From JAJPKK01 sp963787675 (GTDB lineage: Bacteria; Pseudomonadota; Alphaproteobacteria; Rhizobiales; Xanthobacteraceae), in the NCBI GenBank assembly GCA_963787675.1, contig CAWBDV010000024.1:1-64000 (forward strand): a stretch of 64,000 bases of DNA, written 5' to 3'. Below, piece after piece: positions 9,443 to 18,807 of this stretch. The position numbers were made by a program, and so were the translations under genes. The notes under the pieces are model-generated. The model worked only from the letters and a program-made list of their open reading frames with translations, did not search any database and was not told the origin of the DNA. Each line of letters opens with the position of its first letter. The stretch's first letter is position 1.

Positions 9443-9631
9443 TTACGTAAATGCACCCATGGTAGCGAGAATTTCCGGTGGCGGCAGCGGCAAGACCGCA
9501 GCCGCATAAATCGCGATCTCCCAAAGGGCGCAGGCGACAATCAGTGATGATAGAACCTTGATTTTGAGCGCCGCATGCCTCGTCTTTTCAGAGCTTGGCA
9601 ACGCCTGACTGGTAGCGTCTGCTGATGTCAT
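9443..9631 (-). CDS. Small membrane protein (62 residues)
   Basis: A polar N-terminus (about 25 residues) followed by a hydrophobic stretch (VLSSLIVACALWEIAIYAAAVL) and a short Pro-rich tail. The ATG is preceded by AGGAGGG seven bases upstream, a very strong ribosome site. Same strand and style as its neighbours at 8347-8655, 9846-10007 and 10084-10233. No family recognised. Confidence 0.55.
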   Translation of the reverse strand: MTSADATSQALPSSEKTRHAALKIKVLSSLIVACALWEIAIYAAAVLPLPPPEILATMGAFT

Positions 9632-9845
9632 TCTTGCCCTCCTTGCAGGATCTATTTTCGCTACAACCAGGGAGTTACGCGGTCTCTAAAATAAAGCTGT
9701 TTTTAAGAGCAGTTCAATTCCGATCAATGCAAAACATATTCCAGAATAGATTAGCACAACGGCACGCCGCAACTCGTGTATGTCTGTTGATCTTCAGCGG
9801 ACCAGCTATATCGATTAGGGCGAGTGAATAAGCACAGGTCTTTCC

Positions 9846-10007
9846 TCATGGCGGGATCGCAATCATCTCGGCGCTTTCCGTCAACTCCGGCGGAGAGGAC
9901 GCTTGGATTGCAAACAGAAGCGCAATCGAAAAAACACTGATCAAAAGCACGGCCCATTTTGTATGCGATTGCCCAAAATGGGAGCGGACTAAAGCGTCAT
10001 GCTTCAT
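9846..10007 (-). CDS. Small membrane protein ending in IAIPP (53 residues)
   Basis: Starts with a His/Lys/Ser-rich segment, then one membrane helix (WAVLLISVFSIALLFAI), then IQASSPPELTESAEMIAIPP. A GGTGAG ribosome site precedes the ATG at 10005-10007; an in-frame TTG at 10044-10046 is less likely. The size, the single helix followed by IQ..S, and the I-A-(I/V)-P-P ending resemble the protein at 34357-34539, so the two may be paralogs. Confidence 0.5.
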   Translation of the reverse strand: MKHDALVRSHFGQSHTKWAVLLISVFSIALLFAIQASSPPELTESAEMIAIPP

Positions 10008-10083
10008 CGTCTCACCCCGCTGGAAGAAAGACTGAGATAAGCGCAATACGTAGTATGACGTCAGGTCGTTATTGGAGCATCAC

Positions 10084-10233
10084 TTAGCCAAGGGCAAAAC
10101 CTGCAGCAGCAAAAAGGACCGATGCCAAGAAACCAATCGCACTAAAGATTATTAAGAGCCAAGCGCAGTTATCCTCCACATCGTATGGGTTGATGCGGAC
10201 CAACGGAAACTGGAGCTCTCCCCTTAGTGGCAT
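10084..10233 (-). CDS. Small membrane protein (49 residues)
   Basis: A very short frame, MPLRGELQFPLVRINPYDVE, then one hydrophobic helix (WLLIIFSAIGFLASVLFAAAGFAL). The composition is clearly that of a membrane peptide, but there is no strong ribosome site. It is the first gene of the leftward row of small membrane proteins and lies about 170 bases from the divergent wHTH-TPR pseudogene, which could once have controlled it. Confidence 0.4.
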   Translation of the reverse strand: MPLRGELQFPLVRINPYDVEDNCAWLLIIFSAIGFLASVLFAAAGFALG

Positions 10234-10406
10234 TAGCGGTTGTCCAGGGTGCGTTGTTCGCTCTTTACGTGTATTGCATCAAACGATAATTACTAATCGT
10301 TAATTCGACTGACCGACCAAAGATCGCACAATAATCGAACTCGCGCCTCGAAGCCTAAAGAGTAGCTTTAGAGCGCCTTGATTTTTTCTGAGTACTGCAG
10401 AAGCTG

Positions 10407-11958
10407 ATGCTGTTTCAATTTGACGACTATGTTCTCGATGTAGATCGCCGCGAATTGCTTCGAGGCGACGCTTTGGTAGCTATTGAGCCGTAGGTTTTCG
10501 ATCTTCTCAAGTGCCTCATTCGTAACCGAGAACGGGTTGTGAGTAGGGACGACTTGGTGGAAGCGGTCTGGGGTGGCCGCGTCGTTTCCGATGCAGCCAT
10601 AGATACGCGTGTGAATGCCGCCCCGGAAGGCAATCGGAGACAATGGCACTGAACAACGCCTCATCCGCACAATTCGTGCCAAAGGACTTCGCTTTGTCGG
10701 TTCGGTGCTTGAGAAACCCGAGAGTCCACCCCCGGAGAGCGGCCGCAACGATGCTTTCCCGACCGATTGGCCTACGATTGCCATCCTCCCATTTTCCTTT
10801 TTCGGTGCTGACCCTGTCCAAGAATCGATTGCAGACGGGATTGTGGAAGATCTTGCGACCTTGCTTGGAAGAGTGAGTTGGCTGTCTGTCGCCGCGCGCT
10901 CCGCTTCGGTCGACTGCGCCCGTCGAAATCTGGAAATTCCTCAGATCGCCGGCACTCTTAACGTCCGCTATCTGTTGCGAGGTAGCATCCGCCAGCTGGG
11001 GGACCGCCAACGCATTGCGGTGCGACTGCTCGATGGAGCTTTGAACTGCGACCTTTGGTCTGAACGCTACGATCGTCCCGCGATCGACAGCTTCTCGGCG
11101 CTGGACGAGATCTGTGAAGAGGTCGCTTTAGCTATCCAATACCAACTCTATCTGGCGGAACACTTCCGCGTTCGGGACCGATCTCCGAATACACTTGGTA
11201 GCTGGGGATGCGTTGTGCGTGCCTTGACGTTGATGAATTGTCGGAAAGATCACAACGTGATTGCTGCACAGGCGCTTCTACGTCAGGCCCATTCGATCAG
11301 TCCTGAATCATCCCACATCCACAGTTTGCTATCGATAGCCACCACGCTCCGTGTCCATATGGGCTGGGTCGATCGCCGTGACTTGATTCCATCCGCGATT
11401 TCATCGGCTCGCAAAGCGCTGGAACTAAATCCTGACGAACCGTGGGCGCATGCTGCATTGGGATACGCTACGATCTGGAAAGACCCTGCTGATTCAATCT
11501 TGCCTTGTCAGCAGGCTATCGCTCTCGATCCGAATTTCGCGATCGGGCATTATTTCCTGGCCCTTGCTGCGTCATTTGCCCAATGTCCGGATTACATTTT
11601 TCCTCACGCGGAAAAGATAGGACGACTGAGGCGCGGCGGCTTGTTGGCACGCGGTTATTCGGGGGCTCTCAACAATGTCAGCGCAACAGGCTGTTTTGCC
11701 GTGGAGCGATACCGCGAAGGCGTCCAATTTGGCCGAGCGGCGGTTCTCGATAATCCAAACGCGCCAACGGCGCATCGCGCGCTAATCATTAACCTTGTGC
11801 TCGCCGGGGAGGTTACTGAAGCGCGCGAAAGACTTTCCACGTTGAAGCAGCTGGCTCCAAAAATGTCACAGGCCTGGATAAGCAAAAATGCAGTATGGAC
11901 CTCGAATCAGGTCATGGGCCGATACATTGAAGCATTTCGAGCCGTGGGTTTGAAGTAG
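10407..11958 (+). pseudogene. wHTH-TPR transcriptional regulator (CadC/cyclase-associated type), disrupted
   Basis: From the ATG at 10407 the codons give an OmpR-type winged-helix domain (FDDYVLDVDRRELLRG, then VFDLLKCLIRNRERVVSRDDLVEAVWGGRVVSD). It is followed by a conserved beta-sheet/FPTDWPTIAILPF domain and TPR repeats to the stop. Two lesions break it. A TAG at 10491-10493 stands where a Gln (CAG) is expected before VFDLL. One extra C in the run 10621-10624 shifts the frame just before RKAIGDNGTEQRLIRTI. The part from 10615 is open for 447 residues. Intact relatives sense a signal through the TPR part and bind DNA with the wHTH; here either the gene is dead or the sequence has two errors. 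Confidence 0.8.
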
Positions 11959-11974
11959 GCTACACAGCCTTCAA

Positions 11975-13063
11975 TCAGGTCCGGGTGCGGGCGCGAATAA
12001 GGTACGAGTCGTATGAGTATTCCGCGACCTGCCACCATAAATATTGTTCGTTTCGGAATGGCAGAAGCGAATCCCACGCCCTTTTAAAAGAAGGATTGTT
12101 CGCGGAGATTTCGGAGTAAAGTTCGAGGGCTGCCTTGAGACACGCATCCATTATCGGCGGCGAAAAAGCGCTGAGCTTTGTGCCCCCGGCGACCAGGCGC
12201 CGCAGCGCCTGCGAGTTCACAGCGTCGTATTTTGCCAGCATCCATTCGTCCGAGCGCGCTGCGGCGCTGCGCAGGATGGACTGATAGGCTTGCGGAAGAG
12301 AATTCCACTTGGGTAAATTGATAAAATAATGGGTCATGCCCTGGCCTTCCCACCAGCCTGGATAGTAGTAGTAGGGCGCAACCCTCTGTAAACCGAGCTT
12401 CTCATCGTCAAAGGGTCCGACCATTTCGGCCGCATCGATCGTGCCCCGTTCGAGCGCGGCATACAGGTCACCCGCCGCGATTTGCTGTGTAACTACGCCT
12501 AATTTAGCGAGGACCATCCCGCCAATTCCGGCGATGCGAAACTTTAGACCTTGCAGGTCCGCTACTTCCTTGATCTCCTTTCGGAACCAGCCCCCCATTT
12601 GCGCACCGGTATTCCCAGCCACAATGGCGTAAGTATTGAATCTCTTGTAAAAGTCATTCATCAGTTCAGCGCCACCGCCGAAAAACCACCATGAGTTTTG
12701 CATGCGCGCATTGAGGCCAAATGGCACGGCGGTGCCAAACGCAAAAGTTGGGTCCTTGCCGACATAGTAGTAAGACGCTGAATGGCACAACTCAACGGAG
12801 CCGGACTGCACCGCATCGATTGCGGCCAGAGCCGGCGCAATTTCACCCGCCGCAAAGATTTGAATTTGAAACTTGTTGTCGGTCGCCTCCGCGACCGCCT
12901 TGGCGAAGACTTCGCTGGCACCGTAAAGCGCTTCAAGAGACTTGGGAAAGCTTGACGTCAAGCGCCATTTTAGCTCAGGAGCCGACTGCGCGAGGGCGGG
13001 CTTAGCAATGGTGGTCGATGCAAGCCCAAGTCCGGTCGCTTGAAGGAATTGACGACGTTTCAT
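11975..13063 (-). CDS. TRAP-transporter substrate-binding protein (DctP type), orphan
   Basis: 362 residues with a Tat signal (KRRQFLQATGLGLAS, cleavage near ALA-QS). The mature protein has the DctP fold markers: ASEVFAKAVAEAT, a GSVELCHSASYYYVGKDP segment, and LQGLKFRIAGIGG around the conserved substrate-carboxylate Arg. Many YYYYPGWWEG and W-rich stretches match the subgroup associated with 2-oxo-acid or alpha-keto acid uptake. Such proteins hand a substrate to DctQ/DctM membrane subunits, which are not in the window. The start is set by the Tat motif; a longer frame to 13252 has no signal peptide at its front. Confidence 0.9.
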   Translation of the reverse strand: MKRRQFLQATGLGLASTTIAKPALAQSAPELKWRLTSSFPKSLEALYGASEVFAKAVAEATDNKFQIQIFAAGEIAPALAAIDAVQSGSVELCHSASYYYVGKDPTFAFGTAVPFGLNARMQNSWWFFGGGAELMNDFYKRFNTYAIVAGNTGAQMGGWFRKEIKEVADLQGLKFRIAGIGGMVLAKLGVVTQQIAAGDLYAALERGTIDAAEMVGPFDDEKLGLQRVAPYYYYPGWWEGQGMTHYFINLPKWNSLPQAYQSILRSAAARSDEWMLAKYDAVNSQALRRLVAGGTKLSAFSPPIMDACLKAALELYSEISANNPSFKRAWDSLLPFRNEQYLWWQVAEYSYDSYLIRARTRT

Positions 13064-13347
13064 GCCTGGCTCCCACACGCGAAGACGCGGCTGGAGGGGC
13101 CGTGAGCTGCCGTCCCGCGCGGTCAGCGAGAACGGCGAATTTGACCCCTTGACGGTCTTGTACTCCGGACGCGATCTGACTGCCAAGCAAATTGCCATCA
13201 TCGAAAACGATGCGCGGTGGTGCTGACCCAATTGAGCGATCCAGACCTCCACGCATTTCCTTGTCTGCCCGCTTTCGTCGCCCTAGGCTTGTCATCGCGG
13301 ACTCGGGAGATCGTGGTCCACCTGAAGGCTTGAGGGAAAGGAGCGCT

Positions 13348-13828
13348 ATGATGCGACCTGTCAACGTTACCGCGGTTGCGGCATTTTTTTGTATTGCAAT
13401 CGTCTCTGGGACCGCACGTTGCTTGCGCGCAAAGCGCTGATACGGAAGCCGTGAAAGCGGCACTCAATAACTTTTTTGCTGCGGCGTCTTCACGCGAAAT
13501 GGCTAAGATGGAGGCTCTGTGGGTGCGGGAGCCGAACGTTGTTCTGGTACTGCCGCCGGATAAGATTCCCTCGATCGGGTGGGAAGCCGCAAGGAAAGAC
13601 TGGCAAGCGCGCTTCGACTCAGTTGCGGAATGGAACGTTTCGGCGAAAGAGGCCCCTCATATTCAAATCTTTCCGGGCCTGGCAACCACCACCACAGTTG
13701 TCTCCATCCAGGCCAAGACCAAGGCAGGTACGCAGCAGAACTATTCGGTTCTCTTGACCCAGGTCTTTGTCAAACGAGGGGACCGCTGGCTGTTGGTGGC
13801 AAATCACGGCTCGCGTGCGCCCGAGTAG
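13348..13828 (+). CDS. SnoaL/DUF4440-like secreted protein, apparent frameshift in the signal peptide
   Basis: Two overlapping frames complement each other. The first starts at ATG 13348 with a strong GAGGGAAAGGAG site and gives a signal-peptide start (MMRPVNVTAVAAFFCIAIVSG). The second carries the mature domain (CAQSADTEAVKAALNNFFAA, then MEALWVREPNVVLVLPP, IGWEAARKDW, ending RGDRWLLVANHGSR), which is the NTF2-like fold of ketosteroid-isomerase/DUF4440 proteins. A one-base shift is needed between about 13384 (a run of seven T) and 13425. It is most likely a homopolymer error. Function unknown; these domains bind small ligands or act as hydratases/isomerases. Confidence 0.65.
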
Positions 13829-13909
13829 CGCATTTAAAGGCTGATTGCCAACGGGCTCTGCCGCATTCTGCCGTCTGGCAGCACGGCTGCTGACTAATCC
13901 ACAGCGGCC

Positions 13910-14608
13910 GTGTCGCTACATGCACGCTTCATGGCGAGTTGCGTGCAAAGCTTCGCACAGGCGGTGGGATTATTAGTCGCATCATGGTTCTTCGGCGCGC
14001 GCGGGGACGCGATCTACTCAAGCTTCGGAGGCCGCGTGACGCCGACTTACGCTACCGCGACGACGTGGCTCGATTGGCAAAAGGACTACAGGTTAGGGGT
14101 GATCCTGGTGCTTCCGCCGGAGCCGGTGCGCTCACAGATCAACGTGTTCCGCGCGAAGTACGATCCACAGTCGCACAAGATTGTGGAGGCACACATCAGT
14201 CTCACGGTGCCATTACAAAAAGAGCCCAATGACCGTCAATGGGCCGAGCTCGAACGAATAGCGTCGCAGTTTCAAGCCTTTCCAATTAATTACGGTCCGC
14301 TCGTTTCCTTCCTCCCAAAGCCCGGAGCCGCTCTCGACATCCAACCACAGGCACAACTCGGCAAGCTGCGGATCGCGTTGGAAGTCAGTGGAGTCTTTGC
14401 AGGCGCGCCTCCGCGTCGCTATCCGTTCTGGGCGCATATGACGATTGCCGAGTTCGCTTCTGTAGAAACGACTCAGCAGTTGGTGCGCGATCTGGAAGGC
14501 GAGCGTTCCCCCACCGGATCATTTTTCTGCGAACACCTCTCGTACGTCGTGCCCGACGAGGAGTTCCGCTTCATCGAATGGAGAGTTCTCAAACTGGGCT
14601 CTCCGTGA
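13910..14608 (+). CDS. 2H-phosphoesterase family protein (LigT / cyclic phosphodiesterase-like)
   Basis: The domain from about residue 60 onward (YRLGVILVLPPEPVRSQIN) shows both catalytic motifs of the 2H family: HISLT at about residue 95 and HMTIAEF at about residue 185. Family members hydrolyse or ligate 2',3'-cyclic phosphate or 2'-5' linked RNA ends, or cyclic ADP-ribose phosphates. The start is unclear: GTG at 13910 gives 232 residues, but the first 55 residues are not conserved-looking and no ribosome site is obvious. A later start inside 13930-14090 is possible. It stands alone between a plus-strand SnoaL-like gene and a convergent hydrolase. Confidence 0.65.
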   Translation: MSLHARFMASCVQSFAQAVGLLVASWFFGARGDAIYSSFGGRVTPTYATATTWLDWQKDYRLGVILVLPPEPVRSQINVFRAKYDPQSHKIVEAHISLTVPLQKEPNDRQWAELERIASQFQAFPINYGPLVSFLPKPGAALDIQPQAQLGKLRIALEVSGVFAGAPPRRYPFWAHMTIAEFASVETTQQLVRDLEGERSPTGSFFCEHLSYVVPDEEFRFIEWRVLKLGSP

Positions 14609-14665
14609 ACAGGCTTATGGCCGGTCCCCCTACGCGAGGAACATGGTAGCCTTCGACGTCGGAGG

Positions 14666-16228
14666 TCAGCCGTTGAAGTCGGTCGGTCGCCCGGAGTGGC
14701 TCGGCGGCCTGGATTGCGGATCGATTGCAGGCCGCTGCGCCATCGGGCCGACCGGCCGACCAAACGTGTTCGGGAGGCGGGGATCGATTGCAGGCTGCCG
14801 CGCCATCTGATTGGTGGGGCGCCCGTAGGTGTTCGGCCGCTGGAGCCGCGGGTCGATCCCGGGCTCGCGCGCTGTGGGGCCGATGGGACGCCCGTAAGTG
14901 TTCGCCGGCGGAAGACGGGGATCGATTGCAGGCTGCCGCGCCATCGGACCAGGCGGCTGCCCGTAGGGGTTCGGTGGCGAATATCTTGGGTCGATTGCGG
15001 GCTGCTGCGCCATCGGGCCGACCGGTCGACCAAACGTGTTCGGTGGTGGAAGACGGGGATCGATCGCAGGCCGCGGCGCCACGGAATTCGTCGGCCTCCC
15101 GAAGTTGTTCGTTGACTGAAACCGCGGGTCGGTCGCGGGCTCACGCACGGCATGACCGATCGGACGTGCGAAAGTCCTTGCCGGCGTGGGTCTCGGGTCG
15201 ACGGCAGGGTCGCCCGCCATCAGGCCGATTGCGCCCTTTGCCCTCGCCTCTTCCTGTTTGTGCTGGTTGTTGATCTCGACATTGCGCCGCACGATGGTGC
15301 CGACCGCCCGCGCGATATCCGCATCCGGCTTGCCGAGCAGGCAACCTGCCATCACGAGCCGTGTGTATTCGAACACCCCGTGATGCTTAGGGTCCGTCGC
15401 TTCGACGAAGAATTGGGGGACCAAGCGACCGGCCTGCCGCATCCTCTCGGCAAAAGGGTTCTGGATGGAAACCGGCACCTGCTGATCGGCGCGATCGGTG
15501 ATCATCAGCAAGCGCACCGCGCGGTTCTGCGCAATAGCGGGTTCACCGCTCAAGGCATTGTAATAGGCCTGTCCGGGATCGCCGGAGTTATCCGTTTCCC
15601 CCGGGACGAACATCTGCCCCGAGCCGGCGACGGCACAACCGATGTCGCGCCGCTTTCCGACCAGACCGACCACGAGCCGCGAGCCGCCGGACTGACCGGC
15701 CAGATGGAACCCCTCGAAACCATATCGCTGCTTGATGGCGTCGAGCGCGGCATTCATGAGTTGCAGCTCGAGCATGGTTTTGCGCGACATATGATTGCCG
15801 GAGGTGCCTTCAACGCCGATCCGAGCGACATAGATCGCCGTCGTCTTAGCAGTCTTGGACAGCCCATCGGCCCCCGCCATCAGATCGTCGGTGTCCACGT
15901 CCTGGGCCCTCGACGGATCTGCCCACGACCTGGGATTGAGCTTAAGCGGGCCATTGCTGTCGCCGTTCAGGAAGACCACCGGCTGCGAGCCCTCGCCATC
16001 GGCCGTGGAGAGATAGTAGCGGACGCAGAAATCCCGGCCGTAGGCATTGACCCAGACCGCCTGCGCGATCGCAGTGCATTGGGCCTGTGTCATGGTGACC
16101 CCGCGCAGTGCGTCCTCTTTCTTGATGATGTCCGCGCCGGCGCCATCGGCAGCGAACGCGGCGCCGGCCAGCACCACCGCCGCAAGCGGGCTGCGCGCCC
16201 TCGCCGTCCACCGAATTCGCTGCGACAC
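14666..16228 (-). CDS. Secreted alpha/beta-hydrolase-like protein with a C-terminal 23-residue repeat tail
   Basis: 520 residues. A signal peptide (about 1-32) is followed by a domain of about 300 residues with the nucleophile elbow GFHLAGQSGGSRLV (GxSxG variant, Ser near residue 190), preceded by VVFLNGDSNGP. His residues in FVEATDPKHHGVFEY could complete a triad. From residue 337 to the end the chain consists of eight repeats of about 23 residues with the core PAIDPRLPPPNTFGRP and a GPMA linker, a Pro/Arg-rich, probably extended tail that could bind the cell wall or polysaccharide. It is divergent from the TPR gene at 16411, so the 180 bases between them hold both promoters. Confidence 0.75.
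   Translation of the reverse strand: MSQRIRWTARARSPLAAVVLAGAAFAADGAGADIIKKEDALRGVTMTQAQCTAIAQAVWVNAYGRDFCVRYYLSTADGEGSQPVVFLNGDSNGPLKLNPRSWADPSRAQDVDTDDLMAGADGLSKTAKTTAIYVARIGVEGTSGNHMSRKTMLELQLMNAALDAIKQRYGFEGFHLAGQSGGSRLVVGLVGKRRDIGCAVAGSGQMFVPGETDNSGDPGQAYYNALSGEPAIAQNRAVRLLMITDRADQQVPVSIQNPFAERMRQAGRLVPQFFVEATDPKHHGVFEYTRLVMAGCLLGKPDADIARAVGTIVRRNVEINNQHKQEEARAKGAIGLMAGDPAVDPRPTPARTFARPIGHAVREPATDPRFQSTNNFGRPTNSVAPRPAIDPRLPPPNTFGRPVGPMAQQPAIDPRYSPPNPYGQPPGPMARQPAIDPRLPPANTYGRPIGPTAREPGIDPRLQRPNTYGRPTNQMARQPAIDPRLPNTFGRPVGPMAQRPAIDPQSRPPSHSGRPTDFNG
14669..15220 (-). repeat. Eight in-frame copies of a 69-bp coding repeat
   Basis: The 3' third of the hydrolase gene is a degenerate tandem repeat with a 69-bp unit (one unit 63, the last longer). 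The encoded core is (M/V)A.(Q/R)PAIDPRLPPPNT(F/Y)GRP.GP. Middle units agree best; the first two and the last are the most diverged, as expected for repeats that grow from the centre. Confidence 0.85.
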
Positions 16229-16410
16229 GGAGAATCCTCCCGAAATGACTACGATGTAGTCGGACCAGGTCTCCGGCGGGTTCGACCTCTGGGAAGATTT
16301 CCGGTCGGAAAATCACCGGGACCCTTTGAACCGCCTCTCCTTTTTCAGCGACCACAATCAAGAACGGCATGCCTGCGCTTGCGGGCCGGCGCCGGGTCAC
16401 GGAGTGTCCG

Positions 16411-17289
16411 ATGCGCATTCAATTCGGTCTGGTGCTGGGTGCCGTTGCCGCCGTCATGCTGACGACGGGGGCGCTCGCCGAACCGACGGATGCGGAGCGC
16501 GACTGCTTCGCGGCCGACACTTCCGCCGATCAGAAGATTGCGAGCTGCTCCACCGCAATGACGAACGCCCAGGACAAGGCGATCAAAGCGCGCGCTCTTA
16601 TCAGCCGCGGCAATGCCCATCGCGAAAAGAAGAACTAGGCGCTCGCCCTCGGAGACCTCACCGTCGCGACGCGCCTCGATCCCAGCAACCGCGGCTCGTT
16701 CAACACCCGCGGTCTCTTGTTCCTGCAGCTGAAGCAATACGATCGGGCGATCGCGGATTTCGACGAGACGATCAAGCTCAATCCGCGAGATGCCATTCCC
16801 TTCACCAATCGCGGCAACGCCTATCGCGAAAAGGGACGGTTCGATCGCGCGCTCGAGGACTACAACAGCGCGATCGAGATCAATCCCAAATGGACCAACG
16901 CCTATTTCGGACGGGCGCTCACCTACGCAGAGAAGGCACGCTACGATTTCGACGCTTTCCTCAACGAAGGCAGTTACGAGGATCGTGCGATTGCCGATTA
17001 TAGCGAGGTCTTGCGGCTGAGCCCGAAAAGCGTAGGCGCCTACAACAACCGCGGCACCGTCTACCAAAGCGAGCGGAAATACGATCTCGCCATCGCGGAT
17101 TTCACGCAGGCAATGGAGTTCAGCCCCAGCGAGGTCATCTACATCAAGAACCGCGCCATCAGCTACCGAAAACTCGGACAGTACGATCGCGCAATCGCCG
17201 ATTATCGCAAGGCGATGACGCTGAATATCGACGCCGGAACGCGCAAGCAGATCGAGGCGGCGCTCAAGGACCTCGGTGCTGCGACGTAA
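16411..17289 (+). pseudogene. Secreted TPR protein, interrupted by an in-frame TAG
   Basis: ATG at 16411 begins a signal peptide (MRIQFGLVLGAVAAVMLTTGALA), then a Cys-containing lead segment and a series of TPR repeats (AIADFDETIKLNPRD, ALEDYNSAIEINPKW, AIADYSEVLRLSPKS, AIADFTQAMEFSPSE, AIADYRKAM). A TAG at 16636-16638 stands inside the first repeat; the same frame continues without shift to 17289, so a single base change is enough to explain it. Probably a periplasmic TPR protein of the rhizobial type with many genomic relatives. Either a nonsense mutation or a base error. Confidence 0.8.
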
Positions 17290-17434
17290 AGCGCGACCGA
17301 AACGGATTGCGCAAGCGTCTCATGGGCGACAACCTTCGCGAGCTTCTCAACGTAGAGCGGCTTGCCGAGATGATCGCTCAGCTTCTGCGTCATCAGCCGC
17401 GCGACGACAATCGGCGTTGAACGTGAGGCGAAGC

Positions 17435-18715
17435 TCAGCCCGTGGCGGCCGTGGCCATCCATGCCCCCGCGGCAACCACCAAGGTCTCCACGCCTGTTTG
17501 CAGCGTCGGATGAATCACCGGCGCAAAAAGCGGACTGTGATTGACGGGCAATTCATTGATGCGCCCGCTCGCTTGTGCCTTGGCATATTGTTCGCGATCG
17601 GTGCCGCCGACAAACCAGAATACCGAAGGCACATGCCATTGCGTGCCGAATGAGCCGAAATCCTCGCTGGCTGCAGCCGGCCCGGTTTGAATGACCTGTC
17701 CCGTGGGAAAATAACCGCGGAAGGCCTCGACGACCCGCAGGCTCGCCTGGGCGTCGTTGACGTTCATCGGGTAACGATCGATGACCGTGATTTCAGGAGG
17801 CTTGGGCGCGCCGGACGCGGCGGCTTCGGCGTTTACGATCCGCTCGATTGCGGCAAGCACGCGCTTTCGCACGCCTTCATCGAAGGTGCGCACGTTGAGC
17901 TTGATGACGGCTTCGTCGGGGATGATGTTTTCCTTGGTGCCGGCTTGCAGCGATCCGACCGTGACCACGGCGGATTCGGCAGCGGCGATCTCGCGGGAAA
18001 CGATCGTTTGCAATCGCAGGACCGTAGCGGCGGCCATCACCACCGGATCGATCGCGGATTGCGGTGACGAGCCATGGGCGCCGCGACCGAACAGACGAAT
18101 CTGCAAGCTGTCGGCCGCGGCCATGATCGCGCCGGTGCGACCGGCAACCGATCCGGCGGGACCGGGAACAATGTGCTGGCCGAGGATCACATCGGGCTTT
18201 GGGAAGCGCGTGAACAGGCCATCGTCGATCATGGCCTGCGCGCCTTCGGCTGTTTCTTCCGCCGGCTGAAATACCGTCATCAGGGTACCCCGCCACGGCT
18301 CTCGCGTTTGTGCGAGCAAAGTGGTGGCTCCCACGAGCCAGGTCACGTGCATATCGTGGCCGCACATATGACCGACCGGGACGATGTTGCCCTCACGGTC
18401 TTTGGCTTTGAGCTTGCTGGCATAGGGCAAGCCGGTCGCTTCCTCGACGGGAAGCGCATCCATATCGGCGCGCAGCATGACGGTCGGTCCGTCGCCGTTG
18501 TGCAGCAGGCCGACGACGCCGGTGTTCCCAACGCCAGTCGTAACCTGATAGCCGGCGTTGCCGAGGTGGTCTGCCACCAACGCTGCGGTCCGCGTCTCCG
18601 ACATCGACAATTCAGGATGCGCGTGCAGGTCCTTATAGAGCACCTCAAGGTCCGGCAGGAGTTGCTCAAGCCCCGCGAGAGCGGCCGCCGACGTGCCTCG
18701 CCTTTGCTCGGTCAT
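17435..18715 (-). CDS. M20-family amidohydrolase (hippurate/IAA-amino-acid hydrolase type)
   Basis: 426 residues. Zinc-site motifs of the M20D subgroup are visible: HPELS near residue 35, the metal-binding GHMCGHDMH near 115, the catalytic PAEET near 150 and a GAHGSSPQ lid segment near 220. These enzymes split N-acyl or N-benzoyl amino acids and related amides in the cytoplasm. The ATG at 18713-18715 starts MTEQRRGTSAAALAGL, giving the usual length; an upstream start adds an unlikely hydrophobic stretch. No signal peptide. It appears monocistronic, next to a PH-like protein gene on the same strand. Confidence 0.9.
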   Translation of the reverse strand: MTEQRRGTSAAALAGLEQLLPDLEVLYKDLHAHPELSMSETRTAALVADHLGNAGYQVTTGVGNTGVVGLLHNGDGPTVMLRADMDALPVEEATGLPYASKLKAKDREGNIVPVGHMCGHDMHVTWLVGATTLLAQTREPWRGTLMTVFQPAEETAEGAQAMIDDGLFTRFPKPDVILGQHIVPGPAGSVAGRTGAIMAAADSLQIRLFGRGAHGSSPQSAIDPVVMAAATVLRLQTIVSREIAAAESAVVTVGSLQAGTKENIIPDEAVIKLNVRTFDEGVRKRVLAAIERIVNAEAAASGAPKPPEITVIDRYPMNVNDAQASLRVVEAFRGYFPTGQVIQTGPAAASEDFGSFGTQWHVPSVFWFVGGTDREQYAKAQASGRINELPVNHSPLFAPVIHPTLQTGVETLVVAAGAWMATAATG

Positions 18716-18807
18716 GACAAGCCCCAGTAAGAATGGCCGGCTAAGCAACGCGCAATGACCATCACGTCACATTTCGCGGACTCCAACCACAAGTGTCCAG
18801 ACGTTTG

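Noticed and set aside
15152..16462. 436-codon plus-strand frame opposite the repeat-tail hydrolase
   Set aside because: Antisense shadow; the minus strand has a signal peptide, a GxSxG motif and clear repeats.
10491..16638. Pyrrolysine decoding of the in-frame TAG codons
   Set aside because: Although methanosarcinal DNA is in the contig, both amber codons lie in alphaproteobacterial genes with no pyl genes; a base change is a simpler explanation.
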